From positions 9,845,501-9,909,500 of the forward strand of contig JAIVEN010000024.1 in the NCBI GenBank assembly GCA_026686845.1: a DNA stretch of 64,000 nucleotides, given 5' to 3'. The notes under the pieces are model-generated. The model did not search any database, was not told where the DNA came from, and was given only the letters and a program-made list of their open reading frames with translations. Below, in pieces: positions 24,780 to 36,183 of the stretch. The stretch's first letter is position 1. Each line of letters starts with the position of its first letter. The translations under genes were made by a program, and so were the position numbers. The DNA comes from Adenanthera pavonina. Lineage: Eukaryota > Streptophyta > Magnoliopsida > Fabales > Fabaceae.

Positions 24780-25337
24780 TAGACGAACTTTACTGTGAAT
24801 TCTAATATGTTGTGTACAAAATTCAAACTTCACTTGTTGAAATTCAAAGTTCCAGAGTTATAATCTCTGATAGACAAATTTTAAGATCTAAAATTCAAAT
24901 TTTGGGTAAAGCATAGTTGGTAAAATGCTCAAAATTCGTCTGAAGTCTTGTCAAAATTCGTATGATACTCAAGCTCAAAAAGAGTTTAAAGTCTGTCCTC
25001 TGATAGATGAATTTTGAATTTCAAAATTCAAATTTTAAAATGAAGACTTGTAAGTCTAGTTAGAGCTGTCTCTGACAGACGAATTTCGAAAGTGCAAAAT
25101 TCAAATTTCTCAAAGAAGAACTTTTGTGACATGTTAAGCTTGTCACTGACAGATGAATTTTGGCATTCTAAAATTCAAATTTTGAGTGCACTTTAGAAAC
25201 ATGAAACAACTGTTTATACTCAATAGATGTACTTTGAATATAATAATTCATGTGCTTTAACATGAAAGTTCAATGTTAAAGTCTTTAGCTTATGGTCTCT
25301 ACGAAATTCGTCTGTTAGCACCCAAACTTCAAATTTC
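24780..25337 (+). promoter_or_regulatory. U3 box array, TTCG type (B1 3' LTR)
   Basis: Alternating boxes of the forms AGACGAA(C/T)TT, AAAATTC(G/A)AATTTT and AAATTCGTCTG, spaced mostly 30-80 bp apart. Many have CG changed to CA or TG (for example AAAATTCAAATTTT), as expected for decay of methylated CpG in an older copy. Confidence 0.8.
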
Positions 25338-25451
25338 AGTGTGTCAGATGCATTAAATATGGTTGGTGAATGGCTAGTGTTATAGAGTAACCATTGGGTA
25401 ATAACTTTAACGGCTAAATCTTGTGTCTAACGACTAGTTTAGCCACAAATC

Positions 25452-25459
25452 TATAAATA
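25452..25459 (+). promoter_or_regulatory. TATA box of B1 3' LTR
   Basis: TATAAATA followed by GAACTTCATTT. About 15 bp downstream of an AACGACTA site and 36 bp downstream of TTTAACGGCTA, the same order as in C and C2. Confidence 0.72.
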
Positions 25460-25992
25460 GAACTTCATTTGAAGTTATGGGTAATGAATATATGCTGAAA
25501 ATACTAAAATTCTGTTGAAATCTTTAGTCAAAGTCTTTTATCCACTCACACTTCATTTATTGTACTTCAACTGTCTCATTTACTCTATATTAAAGGGTTT
25601 ATCATTCTATACAAAATCTTTTCTTCATCTGGAAGAGAGATTTTTTTACGAGAGGTTTTCACAAGGGAATTGGGAAACACTTTGTAAGAGTGCATAGTGC
25701 ATATTTGAGAGCTCTTAGAACAGAGTATCAGCTTGTATTGCAGCATTGTAAGGAGTCCACTGAATTCTTGCAAGATAGTGGAAAATCTCAAGTGGTGGCT
25801 TGAGGACTGGACGTAGGTCAAGTGAAGTAGACTGAACCAGGATAAATTTATGTGTCCTTTCCTCTTTTATCTTTCAATTGCTTTATATATTTTCTACTCT
25901 GTTTTATGCAACTTTTACTATTATCACAATTGTGTAGAAAAATTTTAAATTTCTCAATTCATCCCCCTCTTAGGAAGCCAGCAAATCTAACA

Positions 25993-27735
25993 GCCTTTGC
26001 TTCTAAGCTTGTACCTGAGCAGCATGTGCAATTTCAATAATGTCAATGTAAGGCATAATCCCTCTTTCCTCATTGATAAAGGATTGAACGATACGTGCTA
26101 CTGTGATACCTACTTCAAGCTTTTCCATCTACTTTGCTTCTTGAATTGAAAGAATTCATCCTTGAGCAGTTCCCTCTATAATGGACTCATAAGAGCTCTC
26201 CACTTGAGCAGCTTCGGCTTCCTCTATACCACAGTCCAGAGATGGACTAGGTTAGTACCATTCCTAGAAACATGAGGACTAACAGCAATAGCAGTAGAGG
26301 GGCCTTCTTCTAAAGGACTCGAAACATGTGAAGAGTCAGACTTATGAGGATCATAGGAACTAAGCTGTAGTGGTGCTGATGTAGATGGGATAGAGGTTCA
26401 TAGGTCATTCTAAGCATCAGCAACTACTTTGAGGTTTTTGGCCAGATAAGTAATTTAGGCTTGTAGGCTTGCAAACTGAGCGTTTTGTTTATCCCTAACA
26501 CTCATGATCATTTCAAATAAACAATCATATAGCTCTAGTATGGTGTAAGGTTTGGCCAAGTTGTAGTGAGATGGGATGGATAGTTTAAGTTGAGATTGGG
26601 TAGGCTATGGTTCTGGTTGGATAGATGTAGTATCCTCAGAAGTAACTTCCTATTGTTGTTATAGAACTGGCTTTCCTCCTTTACAAAAGAAATCTTCATT
26701 TTTATTGACTCCCTTTCTAACCAATTTCCCTCCCTTTTTTCTCGATGCCCTTCTTATTAGTTCTTCCTCTTTGAATTCCTCTGTGGGCTTTCCTTTGACT
26801 TTCTCCAAGTGTCAAATTTTGGCAAACTTGAGAAGTTTGGTGATAATCTAGGCATATGGTAGTGTAAAATCCTTCCTTTAATTTCTGGCCTTTACATTCT
26901 CTGAAGAATGATATTTCTAATGTTAAGCTCTTTCTTTGAATTAGGGTCATCATCACATGAGCTTCGGCCTTGGTGATTAGATTAAAGTTGCCTTCCTTGT
27001 AGTATATGATCCTGGATATTATGTAGTTCAAGACCCTCATTTGTACATTGAGATATGAGGCTTTAAATTTTTTCAGAAGATTATGTTTAGAATTGTGCTC
27101 TCCTTGTAGTTCAAGAATTCTCCACCCTCTTCATCTGTTTCATCATTCTCATCCATGTACTTGGTTGCAAAAGTATCAATCTTGAACCCATTTAGTCCAA
27201 GAATCTCTAGAATGTCATTGATGTTCTTGTCAGTCAAATAGAAGTTCCTAGACCTGAAAGTCACTTGATACTTTTCCTTCTTGCTATTGAACTTTAAAGA
27301 GGCATACCAAGTTTTGATTAATTTTTCATCATACATTTCTATAACCTCTAACAAGTTTTTGTACTTGCCCAACCTAATTCTAGCATCAAAGTCATTTGGA
27401 TTTAAAAATTGTTCTAGATTGGTCCAGTGAGCAGTAATTACATCCTTTGCAACAAATTTCATTGTGAACTCCTTCATGATGTGATCAGAACTACATAGAG
27501 GCTCTGTAGTCATCTTTAATTCCTCAGACTTAGTACATGAAGCAGGCACAAGCTTATTCGATTCTGCCTTTGATGTTGTTTTTTGCTCCTTAGAAGGTGT
27601 TTCTTTCCTTAATTCAACCTTTTGTTTCTGAGCACCACCTTCTTTCGTGGAGTACTAAGACTTTGTTGATCTTTTGGGCCTTTCCTATTCTGTACCAAGA
27701 AATTTACTTTGAGAAATTTATTTCTCCAAGATGTT
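25993..27735 (-). pseudogene. Env-like gene of A (C-terminal end cut by B1)
   Basis: Reading leftward from about 27735: a basic N-terminus resembling C (RPKRSTKS, then a TPSK.QK region), the central domain open from 27549 to 27073 (WYASLKFNSKK, NDILEILGLNGF), then 27040-26717 with the IISRIIYYKEGNFNLI.AEAHVM block. Beyond this are many stops. It ends at 25992/25993 where the B1 3' LTR starts. The exact start is unclear: no in-frame ATG is seen at the expected place. Same family as 36184-38310. Confidence 0.85.
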
Positions 27736-28722
27736 TGCATTCTTCAAGAAATTCACTTCGAGGAATGCTCCGATGGTGTTCGTAGGATTCGGTTTTAAGT
27801 TTGATTGGTGGAAAATGGTGTTTGGCCAAAGTAATTCAAGAATAGTTGAGAGAAAATAAGAGTTGTAACGATTGAAATGTGAATAGGGTTGTCTCTATTT
27901 AGCATTTGACCCTTTGAATCCTATTTAGTACTATTCCACAGACAAATTTGGGGGCCAAAATTTGAATTTCGAGTGATTACGTTCCCCACTTATCATAGAA
28001 ACTACTTTGATAGATAAACTTTCAACCTTGAAGTTTGACTGTCAGAGACTTACCACATAGAAAATATCTCAATAGCCAAATTTTAGCCTTGAAATACGAT
28101 TGTCAAAGACTTAACATAGATAGAAGCTTCAACAAATGAACTTTGTGCCCACAAAGTTCAAATTTCAAACTCTTAACATAAAGCATGCAAACATATAAGG
28201 TCCAACAGATGAATGTTAGGATTCAAAGTTCAAATTTCAAGACTTAATGAAGAAAAGTCTCAAATGCAAATATTGAATCATTAAAGTTCAAATGTTGTAC
28301 ACAAGCATGCATAATACATACACATGCCAACAGTCAAAAGTCAACAAACAAATTTCAAGCAGCTAGAAACACAAGTATAGTATATAAGGCACTGAAATTC
28401 AACTATTAAAAGGCCAAAGTTTGAATTTTGAACAAGCAAAGTCACTCAATATGATAGATAAAACATGGAAATTCATCTATTGGCAATTAAAATGTTAATT
28501 ATGAAGAATATAACTTATAAACAGATGCTAAAAATTCGTATTTGCATATTTCTTCAGCAAAGGTTGCTCATCTAAGTATGAGATACTCCATCATTTTGAT
28601 CTCTTATCACATAAGCTCATGAGGAGTACCTGTAAACTATTTTATACACACTCCGATGCTTAAGTTAGTATATGATTTAACACATTAACTCAGAAAATAA
28701 AAAGATTAAGACAGAAGGTTGC
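27736..28722 (-). promoter_or_regulatory. pol-env spacer of A with decayed TTCG-type boxes
   Basis: Non-coding. Repeats of decayed boxes such as ACAGACAAATTTGGG (27939), CAACAGATGAATG (28203), AAAATTCGTATTTG (28529) and CAAAGTTCAAATTTC match the C and B1 boxes with most CG dinucleotides lost to TG or CA. No TATA box can be picked with confidence. Confidence 0.6.
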
Positions 28723-31162
28723 TTACAACATATTGGGATAAACCATTCCCAATTCTCTTTTGATATTTATATATCTATCTTTTGGAAGTGGTTTAGTGAA
28801 GATATCTGCCAACTAATTCTCTGTTGGGACAAACTCCAAGATAATATCTCCTTTTTGAGCATAATCCCTTATGAAATGGTGTCTTATCTCAATAAGCTTT
28901 GTCCTTGAATGCATCACTAGATCCTTTATGATGTTGATGGCACTGAGATTGTCACATTTGATAGGCACTTCCTTCAGTACAATTCTAAAATCTTCTAGTT
29001 GTTGTTTCATCCAAAGAATCTAAGCACAATAGCTTCCAACTGCTATGTATTCAGCTTTTTCAGTGGAAAGAGCTATACTATTCTACTTCTTGCTGAACCA
29101 TGAGACTAAGGATCCTCCAAGAATTCAGTATGTGCCACTTGTGCTCTTTTTGTTAGTTTTGGATCCAGTGAAGTCCACATCAATATATCCAATAAGCTCC
29201 TCTCCATTGCCCTTTGGATATCAAAGTCTTATATGAGGTGTTCCAAGTAGATATTTGAATACTCTCTTCACAACTGTTACATGAGACTCCTTGGGATATG
29301 ATTGGAATCTTGTACACATGTAGACACTGAACATGATGTTAGGTCTACAAGCCATTAAATACAGCAAGGAACTAATCATTCTTCTATATTAAGTGATATC
29401 AAATGGTATTCCTCCTTCATCCATATCGAGCTTTGTAGTAATTCCCATTGACTTAGCATTCTCCATTCCAAATTTCTTCAATAATTCTTTCAAATATTTT
29501 GATTAGCTCAGGAAGATGCTATCATCACATTGTTTTACATGTAGTCCAAGGAAAAAAGTTGAGTTCTCCTATCGTGGACATCTTGAACTCACTCTGCATC
29601 AACTTAGAAAAATCCTTGACATAGATTCGTTAGTAGCGCTGAATATAATATCATCAAAATAAATTTGAACAACAAGTAAATCATTATTTTTCTTCTTAGT
29701 AAAAAGTTTGGGTCAACCTTACCTTTGTTGAACCCTTTTTTAATTAAGAAATTACTTAACCTCCCATACCATGCTCTTGGTGCTTATTTTAAACCATAAA
29801 GAGCTTACTTTAGTTTATATACATGATTAGGCTTAGTTGTGTCCTCAAAACCTAGAGGTTGATTAACATAAACTTTTTGGATGATATAACCATTCAGAAA
29901 ATCACTCTTTACATCCATTTGATATAACTTGATATCTTTTATACATGCATAAGCTAAGAGAATTCTTATTGCTTCCAATCTTACAACTGGAGTAAAAGTT
30001 TCCTCATAATCTACACCATCTTCCTAGTTATAGCCTTTGGCCACCAACCTGGCCTTGTTTATGATGATCATTCCAGATTCACCAAGTTTGTTTCTAAACA
30101 CTCATTTGGTTCCAATAATTAGATGATTATTGGGCCTAGGCACTAAGCCCTAAACTTGATTCCTCTAGAATTGATTTAGCTCTCCTTGCATGGCTATGAT
30201 CTGGTACTCATCTTTTAATGCATCTTCTATGCAATCAGGTTCAATTTGTGATATAAATGCAAAATGATTTACCTAATCCCTAAGCTGCCTTCTTATTTTA
30301 ACATTCTTTTAAACATCCACAATCACTTGATCAACAGGATGACTCTTTTGATATGTCCAAGCTTTAGGTAGTTCTTGAGAAATTTCTTCATTAACTTTAA
30401 GTTCATGATCTTTCTCCTGAATCTCTTCTTCTGTAGTAATAGATTCTGATATTTTTTTAGGTTGATCTTTCTTAAAGAAGTTCATCTTTTTAAAGTTAGA
30501 AATTAGTTCATCCTTATCTAAGTCAGGTTTAAAGAGAGTCTCATTTTCAATAAACACTATATGCACAGAATCTTCTATGGTTTTGGTTCTTTTATTGAAG
30601 GCTTTATATGCTTTACTTCTACTGGAGTAGCCAAGAAATATACCTTCATCTTACTTGGAGTCAAACTTACCCAAATTCTTCTTTCCATTATTATGGATGA
30701 AACACTTGCATCCAAACATATGCAGATGAGAAAGTCTTAGCTTCCTTCCTTTGTAGAGCTCATAAGATGTCTTCCCCAAGATTGGTCTAATGTATACATT
30801 GTTGATGATATAACTTATTGTGTTTATTGTATTAGCCCAAAAAATTAAGGAACCTCTTTCTTATTTAGCATTGCTCTTGCCATCTCTTCCAATGTTTTGT
30901 TCTTCCTTTCCACCACGCCATTCTGCTGGGGTGTCTTTGGAGTTGAGAAATTGTGATCGATTTCATGCTCTTTACAGTACTCCAAGAAGCTTGAATTTTC
31001 AAATTCTCCTCTATGATCAGACCTGATAGACATCATAGAAATACCCTTCTCATTTTGTACTTTCTTGGTTAAGGTTACAAATGCATCAAATGTCTTATCT
31101 TTAAAGAATAGAAATAAAGTCCAAGTAAATCTAGAGTAGTCATCCACAATTACTAGCACATA
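28723..31162 (-). pseudogene. pol of A, 3' part: integrase core, RT, RNase H
   Basis: From 31162 leftward: integrase from VLVIVDDYSRFTW, with SDHRGEFEN and QNGVVERKN (DDE triad present), then frame breaks; a short open stretch 30566-30309 covers the linker; RT is fragmented over 30300-29400; RNase H end open at 29010-28813 (MKQQLED, KCDNLSAINI, RTKLIEIRHH). The stop TAA at 28725-28723 follows the WxNPN-like end. The break at 31162 is the LINE E insertion; the missing 5' half continues at 52859. Confidence 0.9.
31148..31162. repeat. Left target-site duplication of LINE E (15 bp)
   Basis: AATTACTAGCACATA. The right copy starts at 49607 after the LINE's short A tail and is itself split by S3: AATTACTAGCACAT at 49607-49620, with the last base resuming at 52859. 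The duplicated string is part of A's integrase (codes for YVLVI on the minus strand). Confidence 0.92.
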
Positions 31163-31269
31163 GAAGCCTTGCGACTCTTCCTCTTGACGCCAATTAGCTA
31201 TTAGGTTGTTGTAGCTCGCTATAGTAAGGAGAAAGAAGCAAGGAACAGGATCAGGTACTGCTGGATGAT

Positions 31270-32500
31270 ATAGCAATGCTAGTCAGGGTGCCGATCTGGA
31301 AGCAATTGAGTTAGGAGCGGAGGATAAAGAAGGTCAATTTAGGGCTGGGGTAACAGTAGCTCGTGAAAAGGAAACACCCAAATCCACCAAGGGGCAGAAT
31401 TTTAGCTTTATTAGTGAGGCTATTGAAGGGAAATGGACGAGATAAAGGAACTACTCAGTGAAATGCTTGGGCTTAGCTTAGTGCAGCACAAAATGAGAGT
31501 GAAAGCAAAGTTAGATCAGTAGCTTCAGATGCAAAATGAGACTAATAGATCTGTTGAAGACGAGATCCATGAGCATATAAAGGTAAATCCAAGTCCTCTT
31601 AACTCTTTCTAGGCCACATTTGATTTATCAAAACTGAGGAATATTGGGAGTAAGCTTAGCTATTATGAACCTGTGAATGCTGGAAATTGTAAAATAGCCA
31701 AAATTACTATAAAGGATGTCAAACATGAATTAGAATATTGGAAAGATGATGCAGTGTGCTATGTGCTGGGGCCAATCCTCCCTTTCCAATTATGAATAGG
31801 TTTATTAGACGTATCTGGGGCAAGCATAGGGTTGAACAAAATGTTATTGCTGAAAAATGGTTTATTTCTGGTGAAGTTGAAAAATGTTGAGGCCAAGGAG
31901 GAAATTTTAAAAAATGGAATATTTCATTTTGGTAAAAGACCAGTCATAGTTAAGCCTTGGTCCATGGATTTACAGAATGTGCAAAAAGAGGCTATTACAG
32001 TACCAATATGGGTCCAATTCCCATATTTAGACCATAAATACTGGAATGTCTCATCTTTAAGCAAGATTGCTAGCCTTTTGGGCACACCACTGTTAGTGGA
32101 TCAGATGACTATGAATAAGAAAAGAGTACAATTTGCAAGAGTTCTGATAGAGATGGATATTAATGGAGAATTACTGTCAAATCTAAGCTTTGAGAATGAA
32201 GTGGGGCAAGTCATTCAACAATCGGTAGAGTATGAATGGAGGCCAGTCAAGTGTCTTGATTACAACGAATATGGCCACACTAAAGAAGAATGCAGAAGGA
32301 AGAAGATTAATCGGGTCTGGGTATCTAAAAGCACTAAGGAAGGCTATCAAAATCCTTAAAGTATTGAACCTCAAAATACTGTGAGAGGTACTACGAATAA
32401 CGCCTTGACTGTAGTAAAACAACAAGTCAAGGAAAAAGGGCTGAAACAAGAGGGGAATAGCAAAAAGTTATCAGGAAGAAGCCTAATTCAGTTGGAATAA
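31270..32500 (+). pseudogene. LINE E ORF1: DUF4283 / zinc-knuckle RNA-binding protein
   Basis: Best preserved as one open stretch 31832-32359. It shows the DUF4283 pattern (FLVKLKNVEAKEEILKNG, then KPWSMDL and VPIWVQFPYLDHKYW), ending in a C-terminal knuckle CLDYNEYGHTKEEC. The second Cys of the CCHC is Tyr, so the knuckle is probably dead. Upstream and downstream parts are out of frame. ORF1 proteins of plant L1 elements bind the element RNA in the transposition complex. Outer limits are approximate. Confidence 0.82.
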
Positions 32501-34717
32501 GATGAAAATTGATAGAAGACAACATAGAGGATGAAGGTAGGGATTGTGGACAGCAGCTTGAAAGATAGACAAGGATGGAGAATTATAGTGTGACAGGTCA
32601 TAATCCTGGAATAAGCAAAACCTTGGAAGGGGGATATGGATAGAAGTATTGCAATATGGAACATTAGGGGACTTAATGCCCCTAACAAACAAAGAGAGGT
32701 GTCAATCTTTTGTAAAAAACAATAATGTTGGTCTTATGGGGCTGGCTGAGACTAAACTTAAAAGAGAAGGATACGAGGCGTGTTATAGGAGATTTTGGCA
32801 AGGATGAGGATCATTCATCAATCATGCACATAGTGAAAGAGGAAGAATCTGGATTCTTTGGAAGGAAGAGGAGTTTAATGTAAAAGTTGTGGGTAGTAGT
32901 GATCAATGTATTCACTGTGAAGTGAATGTTTTGGCTTTGCACAAGAGATGTTTCATCACTTTCATATATGGACACAATACCGCAGCTAAGAGGAAAGATA
33001 TGTGGAAACAGATTAAAATATGGGCTGCGTCTATGACAGAGGCATGGATAATCATTGGGGATTTTAATAGTGTTTTGAATTTTGATGACAGAATGGGAGG
33101 CCACCTATTAGCATTAGTGAAGTTTCGGATTTTAGAGAATATATGGAGGCTTACTTGGTGTAGGATATGAAAAGGAGGGTTAATCAGTTTACATGGTCAA
33201 ATAGACAAATGGAAATGGAGAGAATATTCTCTGAAATAGATAGAGCATTGGTTAATGATAAATGGTGTGACTAGTTTGCTGAATCAAAGGCACTTTTTAT
33301 GAATGAAGGCATCTTGGACCATTCTCCTATGTCGGTTACTCTGGGAACGTCCAGACGGAATAGAAGAAGACAGTTTAAAATTTTCAACATGTGGACCATA
33401 GCAGAGCAATTCAAAATGATAGTTCGAGAACATTGGAATATTCCAATCAATGGCCCAAAATTAGTTCAAGTGGTGAGGAAGCTGAAATTATTAAAGCTGA
33501 AGCTGGGTAGTTTGAACAAGAACTACTTTTCCAATATACATGAGCAAGTAGAAGTAGCTAGAATCAACCTATCACAAGCCCAGGATGTACTCCAAAAGAA
33601 CCTTTCAAATATTGAGCTACAAGAAGAGGAAAAGAAAGCCCATTTGGAGTTCATAACAGCTTCTACTAGAGCTAAAAGCTTCTTTAAACAGAAAGTTAAG
33701 GATAATTGGCTGAAAATGGGGGATTTGAATATGAAATACTTTCATAGGATAATGAAGGCTAGGGTGAGAAGAAATAGAATTTATGCCTTGCAAAACAATG
33801 ATGGTCAATGGATACACAAGCCTGAGGAGGTGGAGCAGCACCTTATTGGCTATTTTCAGAATATATTAGGAGTATCCAATGATAGAGAGCCCATCTTGCC
33901 TGAAGCAATTAAGGAAGGTCCCATTTTAAATGTTGAATAGCAGTGTAAAATGCTTGAGCCATACACAAAGGAGGATGTAAAAGAAGAAATGTATTCAATC
34001 AATTTTGACAAAAGCCCAGGGCCTGATGGATATAACAGTGAATTTTTCAAAACAACATGAGACATCATAGGTGATGATATCTTGGAAGCTATCCTAGAGA
34101 ACCTCAATCAAGGTACATCACTTAAACTGATAAATAGCATATTTTAACCTTAGTTCCTAAAGTTGATATGCTTAATTCTGTTAGCAAGGCTGACTTCCCA
34201 AGAGGGGGGGTGAATTGGGAAGATTGAAATTTTTCTGCACAAAGTAAAGCAAGTGAAAATATCACAGTATAATGAAAGCAACGTGTAAAACAGAGCAAGC
34301 TGAAAAGTAGAGATAAGGAGAAGAGAACTCAGTGATTTATCCTGGTTCGGTCTATCCACTTGACCTACATCCAGTCCCCAAGACACCTCTTGAGATTTAT
34401 CCACTTTCCAGCAAGAATTTCAACGGGCTTCTTGCTAAAGCCACAGTACACGAGTATGCTCTGTTCTGAGCTCTCTCAAACTCTCTAAGCACTTTCTCTA
34501 TGTGCTTCCCAATCCCCTTGTGAATACCCCTCACAAGTAAATCTATCTTTCAGATGAAGAGTAGATTGTTTACAAATGAATAACTCTCTTGAATAGAGTA
34601 GATATGAAAGTTTAAGTACAAATAATGAAGTTGGAAGGGTAAAAGCTTTTGAGATGAAGATTCAGCAGAAATTCGGTATATACAAGTTTGATTCGTTACC
34701 CACAACTTCAAATAATT

Positions 34718-34810
34718 TATATTTATAGATTTAGATCTCAAATATCCGTTAGAGACTAAATCTATCCGTTGGGGAAGTTATCCAACGGTTACTCTGAAAA
34801 ACTATCCGTT
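34718..34810 (-). promoter_or_regulatory. Proximal promoter of C 3' LTR: four AACGG cores and TATA
   Basis: AACGG cores (seen as CCGTT or AACGG on the plus strand) at 34746-34750, 34766-34770, 34784-34788 and 34806-34810, then the TATA box at 34718-34727. The element at 34781-34791, TCCAACGGTTA on the plus strand, matches the MSA consensus YCYAACGGYYA exactly. See the 5' LTR copy at 44842-44934. Confidence 0.7.
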
Positions 34811-34841
34811 CACCAACCGCATTTAATGTTTCTGACATACT

Positions 34842-35669
34842 GAAATTCGAATTTCGGTTGGCCAACAGACGAATTTCGAGGGAACCGAAGGTTAAAGCCT
34901 CCAACGTAAAAATGCGAAGTTCGTCTGTCCATAGAGTGAAATTCGAATTTCGAAACTCATAAAATATTTTCACAATGTGACATACAAATTTTTAAGAAGT
35001 AAGATTTTCTGTTAAGTGTGAACAGTGTTTTCAATTTGCTACAGTGCCCTCGAAATTCGAATTTTGGATGCCCAAAATTCGTCTGTCCATTGAACGTCCA
35101 AATAGACACAGTAGTTCACTTTCTTTGAAATTCAAATTTTGACAGAGTGAAATTCGTCTGTCAGAAACCAGTTTTGAGACTTAAATCATTCTTGATCTCA
35201 GATGAACTTTATCAAACATTCAGACGAATTTCCTTTATTTTCTCAAGTTTTGTTTTGTCTGAAATTCGAATTTTGAAAGAGTGAAATTTGAATGTCACAA
35301 AGTAGCTTTTTTTGACTCAGATGAAAATTCAAATTTTGCTAAGTAAAAGTTCGTCTGTCAGAGAGCATTTTTCAAACTTAGTTTCTTCTTAATTTCAGAT
35401 GAACTTTAGCAAAGCTTCAGACGAATTTCTTTGGTTTTCATAAATGGCATTTTGTCTGAAATTCGAATTTTGAGACTGTGAAGTTCGTCTGTCACAAAAA
35501 GGCTTCTTTCAGACTTGATTGAAGTTCGAATTTTGAATGACCAAAATTCGTCTGACAGAGGGACACCTTTCCAGACTTAATCAGTTTTAGCTCGAAATTC
35601 GAATTTCCAAAAGCAAAGTTCGAATTTCCAACTTGACAGTTCAGTTATACTTTCAAACTTCGTCTGTTT
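34842..35669 (-). promoter_or_regulatory. U3 box array, TTCG type (C 3' LTR)
   Basis: Dense mixture of the palindrome AAATTCGAATTT and the half-palindromes AAATTCGTCTGTC / CAGACGAATTT, about 20 or more in 830 bp, on both strands. Often an AATTCGAATTT box is followed 20-30 bp later by a TTCGTCTG box. The 5' LTR copy differs from this one mostly at CpG sites of the boxes. Confidence 0.85.
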
Positions 35670-35900
35670 GTGAGTATTTTCCAAATAGGTAAAGATTTAA
35701 ATTTCAAATCAAGGTTTGAAAATGTCTTTTTCTCAAATCAAAATCTTTTACCCAATCTAAACAAAAACTAAAGATCCTACAAAAGATCTAATAGCCAATT
35801 CACAGAAGACCTTCACTTGAAACAGCTTTAATCTCCTTTGATATCTTCAATCCAAGCTCTTGAGTGTTGGTTTGGAATCATCAAAACTCTTGATCCAACA

Positions 35901-35914
35901 TTCTCCCCCTTTTT
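35901..35914 (-). other. Polypurine tract of C
   Basis: Minus-strand AAAAAGGGGGAGAA directly before the 3' LTR. A second run, TGAGGGGGAGC, is at 35969-35979. The same 14-mer recurs inside the env-like ORF at 36281-36294. Multiple PPTs are a known Sirevirus trait; the terminal one primes plus-strand DNA. Confidence 0.93.
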
Positions 35915-36183
35915 GATGATGACAAAACAACTCACAAACTGGATTAGTACTTGGGTTTGCTTACACAAGCTCCCCCTCAATATATGCATTATAGTTCACA
36001 AGATATCATTTTCAGCAAATTAAGTGAAGAGATTCAAAGCCCAAATCATTGCAACCAAAAATATAATTTACTTAAAAAAATTGTTGCAATACATATTTCA
36101 ATCAGTTCTCAAAACATCAAACAAACAATAAAACAATTTAAAACTAGATACAACAAGAAGATTCAGCCTAAGATCTAAAAACA

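Larger units (their letters stand above)
2718..25992 (+). mobile_element. Sirevirus element B1 (plus strand), split by B2 and S1
   Basis: Ty1/copia Sirevirus: 5' LTR remnant, PBS, gag fragment, pol, env-like gene, PPT and 3' LTR (24556-25992). It is split in RT at 5397/20340 by element B2, flanked by GACAT on both sides, and its 5' LTR is split by S1. Its own outer target duplication cannot be tested because the 5' end is outside the window; the 3' flank begins GCCTT (25993-25997). Beyond 25992 the sequence turns into the minus-strand env-like gene of element A, so B1 inserted into A. B1 belongs to the TTCG-box subfamily, like C and C2. It lacks about 1.7 kb between gag and the pre-integrase region, and its frames are broken throughout. 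Confidence 0.9.
24556..25992 (+). repeat. 3' LTR of B1
   Basis: 1,437 bp, starts TGTTGAATCGTGTTTTGATG and ends AAATCTAACA. U3 carries TTCG-type boxes (24780-25337), then AACGG-like promoter sites (TTTAACGGCTA at 25406, TCTAACGACTA at 25426), TATAAATA at 25452-25459, and the C-rich 'ttcatccccctcttaggaag' block before the end. Shorter than the C LTR (1,722 bp), with fewer boxes. Confidence 0.93.
34179..35900 (-). repeat. 3' LTR of C
   Basis: On the minus strand starts TGTTGGATCAAGAG and ends CTTGCTAACA. U3 has TTCG-type boxes (35669-34842), four AACGG cores (34810-34746), TATAAATATA (34727-34718), and the C-rich block 'aattcaccccccctcttggg' before the end. Nearly identical to 44302-46024. Confidence 0.97.

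Noticed and set aside
31832..32359. Possible host gene with DUF4283 and zinc knuckle
   Set aside because: It lies between the LINE 5' end and its endonuclease, inside the 15-bp duplication, so it is LINE ORF1.
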